From positions 530,753 to 594,752 of the forward strand of contig JAIVFI010000029.1 of NCBI GenBank assembly GCA_025558095.1: a stretch of 64,000 nucleotides of DNA, written 5' to 3'. Positions within the stretch are counted from its first letter, which is position 1; every line of letters starts with the position of its first letter. The notes below the pieces were generated by a model. That model saw only the letters and a list, made by a program, of their open reading frames with translations. It had not been told where the DNA came from and ran no database searches. Shown here in pieces: positions 1 to 11,254 of the stretch. The DNA is from Hyaloraphidium curvatum (lineage: Eukaryota > Monoblepharomycota > Hyaloraphidiomycetes > Hyaloraphidiales > Hyaloraphidiaceae). The translations under genes and the position numbers were made by a program.

Positions 1-249
1 TTCCATCTCCCATCTGATGTTGTCCGCGGCGTGCGGCATTGCGGCGGTGATGAGGGGAGCGGAGAACGGGTGGAGCGGCGGAGGATCAGACCGGGAACGG
101 GGGGCGAGGCGGCCAGCCGGACAGGGACAGACCTGGTACTCCTCGATTCTGATGAGGTTGTAGCCCCACCCGTTGTTGTCGCCCTGGGCGAGCACGGCCG
201 GGACGCCGGCAAGGGCGGCTGCGGCCGCAGCGAGGGCGGCGAGCTTCAT
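1..249 (-). CDS. Secreted protein, N-terminal part only (runs off the left edge)
   Basis: The start ATG is at 249 in a good context (CCGCCACCATGA). Exon 1 (249-133, 39 codons) begins MKLAALAAAAAALAGVPAVL, a clean signal peptide with likely cleavage after VLA, followed by a Gly/Asn-rich stretch. A GT donor at 132-131 and a CAG acceptor ending at 14 give an in-phase intron, and the second exon continues past base 1. No family can be recognised from about 43 residues. The signal peptide suggests a wall or secreted protein. The start and signal are clear; the intron is inferred from splice signals only. Confidence 0.5.
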   Translation of the reverse strand, partial: MKLAALAAAAAALAGVPAVLAQGDNNGWGYNLIRIEEYQVCPCPAGRLAPRSRSDPPPLHPFSAPLITAAMPHAADNIRWEME

Positions 250-855
250 GGTGGCGGAAACGCTGCGGCGGCCGGCGCGAGCGCGCCAGATGGCTCCGGA
301 GAGCGCTCCGGCCACACGTCGCGAAGCTGACTCGTACATTTGAGGTCGATGGCGGTCGTGCGGGAGACGAAAGTGTGTCCTCGAAGAGGTCGTGCGTCCC
401 TCAAAGGGAAGCGGTCCCTGAGCGCGATAGCCGATGGCTGGAAGCCGTCGAAGAAACCCCAAATTGGGTTTAAGCCGCGAATGGGGCCTCGACGCACATC
501 GAACCAGCGGAGAACTGGGTTTTGTAGGAACAGCGCCGACCTCGTGGCTGTCGGATGCACATCGAAGCGTGCTTCAGCACGTCCGCCGAAGGCCCCCAAG
601 CTACCACCGACATCAAATGATAGCTCCAAAAAAGAGTCCGAGCACGTGAATCCATATCACATACGAAGCTCCACGTCATCGAGCTGCTCCATTCTGATGT
701 GCTGTGACGGACATCTCGCCATTCCGGACGCTAGACATGCCTCGACAAAGCTTTCATTCGCCTCGCCCAAACCCACGAGCGACACTGAATCTGAGGTGTA
801 CAATCTGCATGCTGGAGGCTCGTCGTTCTCTGCTGTGCTCCCGCGAAGCCCGGCC
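250..855. other. Intergenic, nothing recognised
   Basis: Open frames here are short, basic and without recognisable motifs on either strand. It should hold the promoter of the secreted-protein gene on its left and the 3' end region of the DUF1769 gene on its right. Confidence 0.4.
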
Positions 856-2629
856 TTACGACTTGTGGAGGCTGCTCGACGAAACCGTCCGGTACACCGT
901 GTCCAGGTGCTTCGATTCCTCGTCCACGAGCGCGAATTCTGGCGGGAATGATCGAATGAGCAGACGAAGAACAAGTCCGGGCGGAAAGAAACCCACCGAT
1001 CACGGCAAACACCTTGACCGTGTCCCACCACTTCTTGGCCTTGCCGTCGTTGCGCTTGGGCGGCAGGTCCTTCTTGTCCGAGCTCCCGCCGCCCGACGTC
1101 GTCCGCGAGTGCCCAAGCGACTTGCGCCGGCCGATCGAGGCCATGAACTGCATCGTGTTGCCGCGCGCGAGGTTGGGAGGATGCCGGTGGCCGAGCAGGT
1201 ACAGCGTGAGGGGTTGGCCGTTGATGTACTTGGACATGTCGACCTGAGAAGACGGAGGAGGTAGATGCCGGGGTCGGGGAGAGGCGGGGGATCGGTCAGG
1301 GCCCGCGTTGACGACAGAACGGACCCAAAACCCACCGAGATCCCCAAGTTGAGATTGTGCGTGTTCAGGTCAACGAAGCTAAAGGCATGACAGGTAATGT
1401 GAGCGACAGGGACCCCGCCGGGGGGCACCGGCGGACCCACGGAGCGTAGATCTCCATGTCGACCACACGGTCCTTCTTGAAGATCACCGAATGCCGGTTC
1501 TCCGAGTCCTTCATCCACTTGCGCCGCGCCTTGCTGTCCGACGTCGAGCATGGCGGCTCCTCGTAGCTGCTGTCGGCAAACAGCAGCCGCGTGTCCTCGA
1601 CCAGGTCGATGTCCGAGTCCTTCGGGGGGACAATCCACTTGCCCAGCGTCGGGTGGGGTTCGTAGGTTTCGGCGGGGGTCATGATGCGGGAAGAGGCGGT
1701 GGGGTATGTGGGGAGGGTGCGCTGAAGCGGAGGGCCGGGATGGGGCGGTCGAGCGGCGGCGGCCTCCTTGGCGGCCGAGTCGTCGTGGTCCGGCTCGCCG
1801 TCCGCCGACGATGCTCCGGGAGGGGCAGCAGGAGGAGGGGTGACGATGATGGCGTTCATCGAAGTTCCCAAGTTGCTGCAGAAGAATGAAGCGTATCAGA
1901 CTCGAGGTGGAGCACGCCTCCAGAGTCGAAACTTGCCTGAGAACCCAGGGCACGTTGACCTCTAGATCCGATTGCAGCGAAGGGTCGATGTAATTGGCGG
2001 CTCTGAGGCCGAAACGATGAGGAAAAGCGAAAGCATGGCCCGGGAACGGACGTACTTCAGCATCAGACTGGTGCCGAACGGCGGGCTGATTTTGCGGTCA
2101 AACACGCCGCCAAAGAAGATCTCTCCCGCGTCCCAGTCCGCCTAAGACAGCGGAAAGATGTGTAAGTTCCGGTTGCAAGAGAGACAGCGGTCGGCCGGCA
2201 TGTTGGCGAACTGTCCGTCGAAACCAGGCCAACAGAGTTCCACGAGAAGGCAGCTCGGTCCAGGTCCAGACCCCAAGCAACTCCCCAACCCTTAGATACG
2301 ACATTCACCTTAAACCTGCCCTGAATGGTGATCGAGAAGCGCCGGTTCCTCCCAGGCTTCTCGAAGTACGGCGTCGTCTTCTGGCAGCCGGCCTCGTCCT
2401 TGCCGATCTCCACGCCAATCTCGGTCGGGCACACGCCAACAAAGTCCTTGACTCGAACCATGATCCGGCCCTCGAATTGGTCCGAGTTGACGTAGGTGGG
2501 CCGGGCGGGGTTGTTCACGAAGGAGGGCAGCAGGTGGTCGGGGTCGGGGCCGATGGAGACGCGGAGCCGCCGTTCGACGGGCGGCGCCTCATCCTTCGCC
2601 TTCTTGCCGCCGAAGCCCAGCCACGACAT
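856..2629 (-). CDS. DUF1769-family protein
   Basis: A seven-exon model joins into one 426-residue frame: 2629-2309, 2141-2056, 2002-1937, 1875-1441, 1378-1336, 1243-997 and 938-856. Family-like blocks appear in the expected order. They are an N-terminal FEGRIMVRVKDFVG block, RRFSITIQGRFK, EIFFGGVFDRKISPPFGTSL, AANYIDPSLQSDLEVNVPWV, then RHSVIFKKDRVVDMEIYAPF, VDLNTHNLNLGISVDMSKYI and NGQPLTLYLL. The intron after exon 3 starts AG|GCAAGT, a GC-AG intron; no GT donor keeps the frame. DUF1769 proteins are fungal and of unknown biochemical role. A long Ala/Pro/Asp-rich insert (about residues 170-200) separates the two conserved halves. Every exon junction keeps phase, which supports an active gene. 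The start is the ATG at 2629 (MSWLGFGGKK). Confidence 0.72.
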
Positions 2630-3082
2630 GGCGGCAATAGTTCAGGGGAGAGGGAGGTTCGGGGCGGGGACCGCGGTGACGGTGCGAGGCGACGGGGCCC
2701 GAGCACCGCAGCGGCCGGCCGCTGTTGTCTGCTCGAGCAAGTTCCGCTCGATATCAAGCCCCGAGGCCGCCTCAGGAAGAACGGCGGCCGCGGGAAGGTC
2801 CGGCGCGAGGTGGCGGTGACTCCGGCCGACGCGTTCAAGGCGCGGCGGGGAGCCCGATTCCCTCCTCGACAACGCCTTCAGCGTCCTCCTTCTTCCTCGA
2901 GCAAGCGTCCGTCTGCAACCCTTGCCCCGAAGACGACGGGATGGGGCTCGTTCCGTCAGGGCTGGTCAGGGCACAAGCGGCAGGCGGCAGGCGGCCAAGG
3001 GGCCAAGCATTCGGGTTCCCCAGGCTTTCTATTTCAACACCTCGGTTCTGATCGAGTCGCCATGCTCGCCCCATTTTCTAGA
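2630..3082. other. Intergenic between DUF1769 and ETF-QO genes
   Basis: No coding pattern is seen on either strand. This should contain the promoter of the DUF1769 gene and the 3' end of the ETF-QO transcript, which points the same way. Confidence 0.4.
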
Positions 3083-5664
3083 TCAAGTAAGCTGGTACTT
3101 GGGTCCCTCGCCTCCCTGCGGAGTCTGCATCCCAACGTTAGTCAGCGCCTGGAGCCAGCCCGACACGCGAGAGACCACGAACCGTCCACTGGATGTCCTG
3201 GTTGGGATCCTTGATATCGCACGTCTTGCAGTGCACGCAGTTGGAGAAGTTGACCTGCCACCTCTTGCCGCTAGGGTGCGTCGACTCGGGGTCGTCGACG
3301 AACTCGTAAACGCCGGCTGTAGTCACAGGGCGGGCCCATCAACAAGGCAGCCATCAAGGACCATGGGTGGGCACCTACCAGGGCAGAATCGGCCCTCAGG
3401 CCCGCCCCACTTCTCGTAGTTGTCCAGGTGCACCTTGGCATTGGTCTTCAGGTGCATCACCTGGTCGTCCTCGTGCCCCGTCCCGCTCCGAGACACCGAT
3501 TCGAGGATGTCGAAGGTCACGACGCCGTCGGGCTTGGGGTAGTCGATCGGCTTGGCGTCCTTGGCCGGGATGAGCGTCGCGTGGTCCGGCTTGGGGTGCT
3601 GGAACGTGAAGGGCACGCGGCCCTTGAGGAAGTACATATCGAGCGCCGACCACACGAAGAAACCGTAGAGGCCGAGGGGGTTGTGGAACGAAGGTTTGAC
3701 GTTGCGCACCGAGTGGAGCTCCTTGTAGAGCCACGAGTCGCGGAACTTTTCGTCGTAGTTGGAGAGCACCACGGGAAGGGGGACGTCGGTGGGGGTCGAC
3801 TCCGTCGAGCCGGCGGGGAAGAGGGTCTCGTACGTGGCCTCGGCAGCCAGCATGCCTGTGAATCGACCGGAAACAATGGTCAGCGGCGCACGCCGCGAAC
3901 CGTCCGCCTGAGACCCACCGCTCTTCATGGCGTTATGGGTGCCCTTGATCTTGGGCATGTTGAGGAATCCAGCCGTGTCGCCGATCAGCGCGCCGCCCGG
4001 GAAGTAGAGCTTCGGCAGGCTCTGGAGCCCGCCCTCGACGAGGGCCCTCGCGCCGTACGAGACCACCTTGCCGCCTTCCAGCATGCTGCGGATCTTGGGG
4101 TGCGACTTGAACCTCTGGAACTCCTTGTACGGGCTCATGTAGGGGTTGGTGTAGTCCAGGCCGACGACGAGGCCGATGGAGCACATGTTGTTCTCAAAGT
4201 GGTAGCACCAGGAGCCGCCGTAGGTGTGCGAGTCCAGCGGGTAGCCGGTGGTGTGCAGGACAAAGCCGAGATCGTGTTTCGCGGGGTCGAGCTCCCAAAC
4301 CTGCAAATCGCGGACCAGATCAGAGACGACCGAAGACAACTCTACACTGGCGGCAACTCGCCTCCTTGATCCCGATTCCGTAGGTCTGGAACTTGCCCTC
4401 CTCACGCAACCCAAACTTGCGGATCAGCTGCTTGGTCAGGCTGCCGTGGCAGCCCTCGGCAAAGAGCGTGACCTTGGCGCGGAATTCCATGCCGCGCGCA
4501 AAGCTGTCCTTGGGCTTGCCGTCCCGGCCGATGCCAACGTCGTTGGTGGCCACGCCGATAACCGAACCGTCTTCGCCGTACAGAATCTGGAGCAAAGACA
4601 TGTGAGCCAACCTGGCCACTCGGTGTGTGCTATAGAGCTCACCTCGCTGCCGGCGAACCCGGGGAAGACCTCGACGCCCACTTCCTCCGCCTTCTCTCCC
4701 AGCCACCGTACCACGTTCCCGAGCGACACAATGTAGTTCTTCCCCGCGTTGTTGAGGATCGGAGGGTGGGGTAGCGGGATGGCGTGCTTCTGGGTGAGGA
4801 ACCAGAACTTGTCCTTCTTGACGAGCGTCTTGACGGGCGAGTCCATCTCGCGCCAGTCGGGAAGGAGCTCGTTCAGGGCGGTAGGCTCGATGACGGCCCC
4901 CGAGAGGATGTGGGCGCCTGGGAAATGGTCGGTTTCAGCGAGGCGACGCGAGAGGGCGCGCGAGCTTGACGCACCGAGCTCCGAGCCCTTCTCCAAGAGG
5001 ACCACACGGATCTCCTTGCCGTTCTCAAAAGCGAGCTGCTTGAGCTTGATGGCAGCGGAAAGGCCAGACTAAACACGGCAATGCGGAATCAGCGTCAGGC
5101 TCGTCCATGACCACGCGGCGACCAATCGCCCCGCAGACGGTGGCAGCGGACATCCATGAAGAAAGTCTAGCAAAAGCCGGCAGATCCAAGCTCCGTTTGT
5201 GCCGGTGCAGCCCCCAGCGGCAGGACGCCGGGATCAGATGGTTCGCCGCGTCCCCGCCCGCGACCCCCCATTTCGAGCCGCCCCACAAGTATCCTGCTGC
5301 CTGCCATCTCCAAAGTTCTACTTACCGGGCCGCCTCCGATGATCAGCACGTCGACCTCGTCCACGAAGCGCTCCTCGTTCAGTGAGTTACTGGAGTCATC
5401 CTCCTCCTCGCCCTCCACGGCCCGCACGGTGGCCGAGGACGAGAAAGACGCCGTCTGCGAGAGCGACGGCAGACGCGCCAGCGGCGACACGGCGGGTGCG
5501 AGGGCCGTCGGTGCCGGTGCCGGCGCCGCGGAGCAAACGCCGCGCGGCCGCATCGCCGACGCGAGGAGTGCCACGGCGGAGCGGCGTGCCGGGACCGGGC
5601 CGGCAGGCACGACGAGCAATGCACGTCGGCATGCAGCAGCGGAGAGGCGCATTGGCGCGGCCAT
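3083..5664 (-). CDS. ETFDH: Electron transfer flavoprotein-ubiquinone oxidoreductase (ETF-QO)
   Basis: Inner-membrane mitochondrial iron-sulfur flavoprotein that passes electrons from ETF to ubiquinone. The eight-exon, 655-residue model is 5664-5326, 5068-4975, 4917-4643, 4586-4362, 4300-3919, 3855-3379, 3316-3183 and 3124-3083. An Ala/Arg/Ser-rich presequence leads to the FAD Rossmann motif [15 protein letters not shown], then [66 protein letters not shown] and NAMKSGMLAAEA. Near the end RFCPAGVYEF and [13 protein letters not shown] supply the four cysteines of the 4Fe-4S cluster. It ends [12 protein letters not shown], as the family does. The intron after exon 4 is GC-AG (GAG|GCGAGT); all others are GT-AG. 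The length is close to animal ETFDH (about 617) and no key residue is missing. It lies head-to-tail downstream of another mitochondrial gene, the zinc transporter. Confidence 0.96.
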
Positions 5665-5827
5665 GGTGTGGCAGCTGGGAATCCGCAGAACGTCGGCAAC
5701 TCGGCAAAGAGATCGGTCAAATTCCGCCCCGGCGCCTGACGCACTGCGCGCCTCAACTCGATTGAGGGTCTCGGACTTCAAGAGCGAATCTTCAATCTAA
5801 TGCCAGGTGCGTCGTAGCAAACAGGCT

Positions 5828-7416
5828 CTAGAGGACTTCGATGTCGACGTGCTTCACCTGTGTAGCGAGCGACAAGCGAGGCGTCAGGGGACTTCACAGT
5901 GGGAGCCCGACAAGTACCCACCTCTGGCGCGATATCAAAGACAATCTTCTCGAGTCTGTCGATCTCCAGTCCGACCTGCTCGAGGATGCCCCGTCCGTGC
6001 GCCTCCAGCCACTTGCTCGCGTCCGCCTCTGACTGGAGCCCCTGACCCTTCATCAGGAAGTCGAAGCTCATCCCCGCGAGCGCCTCGGGCGGCAGATCGG
6101 ACGCCGCCAGGCGCTCGCGGTAGCGGCGCACCACCTGGGCGCCGTCAAAGTTGATCTCGGCCTTGAACCGCGCCCAGTTGGACCCCCGCGTGATGGACTT
6201 GACGTCGTGCACGCTCAGCACGACGGGGTCCTTCTTGAGCGCCGACACGATGGCGTTGAGCTTCTGCGGGTTCATGCTGGTCCCGACTAGGCCGTTGACG
6301 TTCTGCCGGATCAGCCTGACGGCGACCCAGGCGAGGATGGCGCCGATGGCGATCGAACCCGCCGAGTCGTAGAACGGGTTGCCCGTGACGTGCGACAGCC
6401 CGATGCAGCTCAGCGCAATGACCACGCCGCCCAGCGCGGCCAGGTCCTCGTAGAAGACCGCGGTGGTCGTCGGGTCCACGCCCTTGGTGACGTACTCGAG
6501 GGGTTTCATGCCCTGTTCCACTGCCTTTTCCTTCACCTCGTTCCAGGCGGTGTGCAAAGAGTACGAGTCGACGGCAAAGTTGGCCGCCAGCACGCCGATG
6601 GCCGTCCCGACGGCTCCGATCGCTTCAGGGTGCATGAGGCCGTGGATCCCGTGCTGGATCGAGACGCCGCCTGAAGAAAGCGCCGGCGCGTTAGCCAAGC
6701 ATGTGGGGTCATGTTCGAAAGAGACCGACCGCCAAGGAAAAAGATGCCCACGCCCGACACCAGCGCCCACGCGAACCTCTCGCTCTGGAACCCGTACGGG
6801 TGCAGCGGGTCCGGCGCCTGCATGCTCCGGTAGATCCCGTACGCGAGCAGGCACTGGTTCAGCGAATCCGCGAGCGAGTGGAGGGCCTCCGAGACCATGG
6901 AGCTCGAGCCCGAGGTGTAGGCGGTGTAGGCCTTGACGATGAACATAACGAGGTTGCTGTGGGTACATTCGAGGGCAACCGTCAGCGGAGAGCCGACTGC
7001 CGTGATTGAATTGCCCACCCTGCCATCGCGATGGCCACGACCTTGAGCGTCGACTCCATCCCGCTCTTCTGCCCCTGTGCACTCGCCAGACGCGCCTCCT
7101 TCTTCCGCATAGACTTCCACTCTCCCAACCAGATCTGGTAGGCCTCCGGGTCCGTCGGGAGGGGCACGAACTCGGGCTCCACGTTGAGCTTGTCCTTCAG
7201 TGTAGGCTGGATGGGCCGCGAAGAGGCCGGCACGGGGGGAGGTAGGGTGCTGATGGGGAGCGGGGAGTCGGGTGCCGTAGGCGGGGCGCTTGCGCCCGAT
7301 TGAAGGGGAGAAACGCGGAAGAAGCGAGTCTGGGAGACGCCGGTGGCAGCTGGGCATGTCGGCCGTCAGAAGGAGACGGAGGGTACTCAGAAGCAGTCAC
7401 GCACCTCCAGCGACAT
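5828..7416 (-). CDS. SLC30A9/ZnT9-type mitochondrial cation (zinc) transporter
   Basis: Cation diffusion facilitator of the SLC30A9 branch, which exports zinc from mitochondria in animals. The five-exon, 442-residue model is 7416-7405, 7329-7019, 6956-6730, 6670-5922 and 5857-5828. Exon 1 codes only MSLE; the following Arg/Ser/Pro-rich stretch fits a mitochondrial presequence. TM2 carries the metal motif in SEALHSLADSLNQ, followed by DPLHPYGFQSERFAW, as in ZnT9. TM5 has YEDLAALGGVVIAL, then GNPFYDSAGSIAIG. The cytoplasmic-type tail has SVHDVKSI, RFKAEINFDGAQVVRRY and RLEKIVFDIAPEVKHVDIEV before the stop. The donor of exon 3 (GTCGGT) and the tiny first exon are the least certain points. The family assignment is firm; its zinc and mitochondrial role is inferred from the family. 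Confidence 0.88.
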
Positions 7417-7923
7417 CTTTCCGACGAGCCGAGCCGCGAAACGAGGTGACGGTGACGGACTCCGGAGAAAACGCGCCTCTCGTGGGCTGAAGCAAGGCCG
7501 TTCCCCGCTGCTCCGAGACTGATTCCCGAATCCCGCCAGCCAAGTGCGCAAAACCTCGCGCGTCCGGTGAAGATGGAGCAAGAACACCATCGGCGCGTCC
7601 TCTCGCGGGCTCCGGTCCTCTGGGGCGCGCTGCCGCCGTCAAGGCGGGCAACGTCAAGCTACGCGCTCCGGGGACGGTGGCCGCCCCATTCCGCGGCAGT
7701 GGCGGGCGCGATGGTCCGGCGCTTTCCGAAAGAACGCGATAGGCAGTCCGGAGAGGCCGGAACAGCCGGATCGACGGCGCCGACATGGCCGGACCCTGAT
7801 GTTTGGCTCTCGCGGAGGGCGGCCGTTGCCCGCTCCGACGTCTCCTCGACTCTGGATCACTGGATTCGCCGAACATCATCTTTTGGCCAACTACCCACGA
7901 CTTGATCCGGGCAACAAATCTGC
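7417..7923. other. Intergenic between zinc transporter and F-box-like gene
   Basis: No supported gene. It contains the promoter of the zinc-transporter gene (start 7416, minus) and the 3' flank of the F-box/LRR-like gene. Long open frames here are GC-driven and have no motif. Confidence 0.35.
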
Positions 7924-9548
7924 TCAGACGAAAGCCTCGAACTCCTTGGTCGTCCACGGGTCCCTCTCCCTCGGCCCCACCAGCTCGATCCGAGCCGCTT
8001 CCGAGAAGATCCCCTCCAGGTCTTCGGCACAGACCGGCGTGCCACTCGAGTAGTAGCTGTAACGGTCCGTGTTCCTGTAGATCCTAACCGTCTGCAGGTC
8101 GGGCGCTTCGAACTCGTGGAAGAACTTGCGCATCCTGGAACCGCCGCCGGGAGGGGAGGGACCGAGGCCACCATGGACCTCCAGCTCGAGCGTCCGAAGG
8201 GCGGGAAACGAGCCGGTGGCGGGTTCGAAGACGCTGAGCGAACCGAGGACGAGGCGCTCGAGGGTGGGGCCCGCCGCGTCGGCGATCCAGGGGCACGGGT
8301 TGACGACGCCCCTCCAGCTATAGCTTGACTGGTCGATGGCCAGCGCTTTGAGGCGAGGCCATTGCGGGGTCGGGAGCGAGCGCTTCTTGGCGATGACCGC
8401 GGCTTGAGCCGGTGATGGGCGGGCGCACTTGACATCCTTCGGTCCGTTCGGGCCGGCGACTTGCTGCGTGGCCACGATGCAGTGATCAGGAAGTTCGCGG
8501 TCTTCGGTGCTCAATTCGAGCGACCGAACGGAGACATCCTCTAGGTTGAAGAACGATTGGAGGATCCTGTCGAACACCCGGAGCGGTGTTTTTGCCCACA
8601 TGTCCAGCTTCTTCAGAGAAAGGTGGATAGGATGAGGCGCAGTCCCATCCTGAAGAAACTCGTTGGGTCCCAAGGGAGCTTCGAGGGCGAGAAAGTCGAG
8701 CCTGTGCCGCAGGAGGAAGGCGCTCGCCGACGAGCCCAGCCCGTCCAAACGCGGATACGATTCCACGGACACGAGTCGCAGGCGCCTTAACTGAGGTAGC
8801 TCGACGCCGGAGTAGTTGAACGTGGTGGAAAAGCTCGTTCCCACCTGCGGCCTACAGTAAGCGGCGATCGTTTTCGAGCGCACGGGCCAAAAGCTCACGA
8901 GATTCAGTTCGACGAGGTCCTGAAGCTTGTTGAGCGACTTGCTGAGCACCGTCTTGGTGATGAGCGAGTGCTGAATCGCGAAGGATCTGGGAAGCCGGGT
9001 CATGTGTGACACGTTAGCTGCGTGAGACGTCCGAGGAGCCTACTTGATGGCCCCCGGCGGCACCATTTCCAGGAACTCCTTGACCGTCGAGGATCCGATC
9101 CACGCAAATCGGTCTCCCTCCCCACGCTTGAGTTTCGCCTTCATGATTTTGACCTCCGCCCAGATCCCGCCCTGTGCGCCGAGGCTGCGAAGGTGACGGC
9201 ACGTCCGTAGGCTCAGCAGCGGTCCCGAAGCGGGAGCATCGAAACGATCTTGACGAGGAGCTCGGCCGGAAGGCTCTGCAGGTTGCTCGCGTGGAGCTTC
9301 GACGTCGCGCGTTCCACCTCGGCACGCTCCAGGGCACGCCCCTCCCGGATGGAGCTCAGCACCAGTGACTCAAGCACCTCCTTCGGAAGAGATCTCGCAG
9401 TCCGCTCGAACATGTCCGACGGCGATAGCAGCGGGACCACCTGCGACTCGGAGCTCGTGAGACGCGGGTCCCACGTCTCGGGCACGGGCAGGCCCACCTC
9501 CGCCGCGGGCGCGGCCGCCTTCTTCTTCGCCTTCGACTTCGGAGGCAT
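7924..9548 (-). CDS. F-box/leucine-rich-type protein, frameshift in the F-box
   Basis: The start ATG is at 9548 (MPPKSKAKKK, a basic tail). An F-box-like sequence follows: LQSLPAELLVKIVSMLPLRD, then LLSLRTCRHLRSLGAQGGIW in another frame. The frame shifts near 9217-9213, where one base appears lost (or two gained) and no splice signal can bridge it. Downstream an intron is convincing: donor GTAGGC at 9043, branch point GCTAACG, acceptor CCCAG ending at 8987. The final exon (8986-7924) encodes irregular leucine-rich repeats and ends DPWTTKEFEAFV. F-box proteins normally present substrates to an SCF ubiquitin ligase. Either this is an assembly error in a live gene or a first break of the F-box. 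The neighbour at 9739-11133 is a diverged, more damaged copy. Confidence 0.6.
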
Positions 9549-9738
9549 GGCGGCAGCCGCGATGAGGGCCCGAGGAGCAACCGCGACTTCACGGTGTTCG
9601 AGGTGTGGGATGGGCTCGCTCCCGTCAAACCGTCCGCCTCGGCATCACGAGCTCGGGAGCTAGCATAGAACGATTCGCTGAAGAAGATCTCTTGCATAAA
9701 TTACAATCATAGCCCATCGGGAAAAGAAGCTAGATTTG

Positions 9739-11133
9739 TTAGGCAACAGCCTCGAACTCCTTGCTCGTCCATGGATCCTTCTCCCTCGCCGCGCCCACGA
9801 TCTCGATCTCGGCCTGTTCCGGGAAAATACCCTCGACGTGCTCGCGGAGGATCTCGTTGATCCTCGCGTAGGTGCTCCTAAAGATCCTCACAGTCTCTAG
9901 GTTCGGCGCCTCGAACGCGTGGAAGACGTTTCGTATCCGCGAGGGGGCCGGGGGCCGGAAGCCCAAGCGGCGTTCGACCTCGAGCTCGAACGTCTCGAGG
10001 GCGGGGAACGATCCTGTGATGGGCCCGGCGAAGATCGAGTCCAGGGCGAGGTGCCGCAGGGTGGCTCCCAAGGCGTCGGCGATCCAGGCGCACGACGAGT
10101 TCACGTCCCAGCCGAAGCTGTCGACCGAGAGCTTCCGTAGATGGGGCCACCGGGGGTTCGGCATCGCGCGCATCTCATTGATGGCGGCCAAACGGGCCTT
10201 GGTGGACCGGTAGCACCTGACCTCCCGGCTTTCGAGGTCCGTATCGAATGCGATGGTGGTGACGTCGCAGGCTGCGGGGATCGCGTCGGGACCCGCCATG
10301 CCGATGCTCCGGATGGAAAGCTCCTCCAAGTTGACGAAAGTGGCGAGAATCTTTTCCAGCAGGCGGAGGGTTGTCTCGCCAAGGCAGTCCTCTTCAGAGC
10401 GGTATGGAACGGCAGACGCGCGTTTGAGCCCTCTTCGACGAGCTCGGTCGGTCCCAAGGGAGCATCGAGGGCGAGGAGGTCGAGCTTGTGTCGTAGGACA
10501 AAGGCGCTCGCGGAAGCGCTTAACCCGTCCATGCGCGGATTGATCTCCGAATGTAGGATCCGGAGGCACTTCAAATTGGGCAGGTCGACGCCGGAGAAGT
10601 TGAAGGAGGTGGCAAAGGTGCTGCCAACCTGCGGTCGCCGATGAGCGAAGCACGGACGTGGGTGGGTGAACAAAGTGCTCACGAGATTGAGCTCGACGAG
10701 CTCCTGAAGAACAGGGACCGCCTTGGCGAGCACCTTCTTGCTGATGAACGAGTGTTGAATCGTGACAGATCTGCCAGCCGCGTCAAAGGATGTTTGCACA
10801 CTTCGCGCATCCTCGACCCACTTCACCGCTCCCGGTGGTACAATTTCCAGGAGCTCCTTGGCCACCGACGGTCCAATCCAGGCGAATCGGTCTTCTTCTC
10901 CACGGCGCGTTGCAGAGCACGCTGCTCCCGAATGGACCTCAGCACCAGCGCCTCGAGCACATCCTTGGGCAAGGATCTGGCCGTCCGCGCGAACAAGTCC
11001 GATGGCGGGAGACTCGGGGGGACCTGCGAACCCGAAATCGCATAAGACAAGGTCCGAGAAACGGGCAGCCCAACAAACCTCAGACGCGGCTGCTGCGGCC
11101 TGCTTGTTCGCCTCATCGTTCTCCGGCTGCATG
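9739..11133 (-). pseudogene. Broken tandem copy of the F-box/LRR-type gene, F-box deleted
   Basis: It matches the downstream gene along its length. Shared blocks include SDLFARTARSLPKDVLEALV, DRFAWIGPSVAKELLE, FNFSGVDLPNLKCLRIL, SASAFVLRHKLDLLALDAPL and the last residues DPWTSKEFEAVA. The shared intron is present (AA|GTGGGT at 10821, acceptor GGCAG ending at 10771). It is damaged in at least three places. A frame change follows the N-terminus near 11080. A deletion of about 190 bases joins the RALQRA region directly to the DRFAW block and removes the whole F-box. A one-base shift lies near 10395. Three independent lesions make it a decayed duplicate rather than a sequencing artefact. Confidence 0.7.
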
Positions 11134-11254
11134 ATTGGGAAGACGATGAGACTCCCAGGGGGATCCTGCACTTGCGATTTGCCTGTTTGTGAGGGACTCC
11201 GCGACGCCATCACCGACACCAGTGCCCTCGCGCGCCAAACAGCGCTGGGACGCG

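Noticed and set aside
9014-9044. In-frame TAG after the MVPPGAIK segment of the F-box-like gene as a nonsense mutation
   Set aside because: The TAG lies within a good 57-base intron (GTAGGC donor, GCTAACG branch, CCCAG acceptor) that is also positioned in the paralogue.
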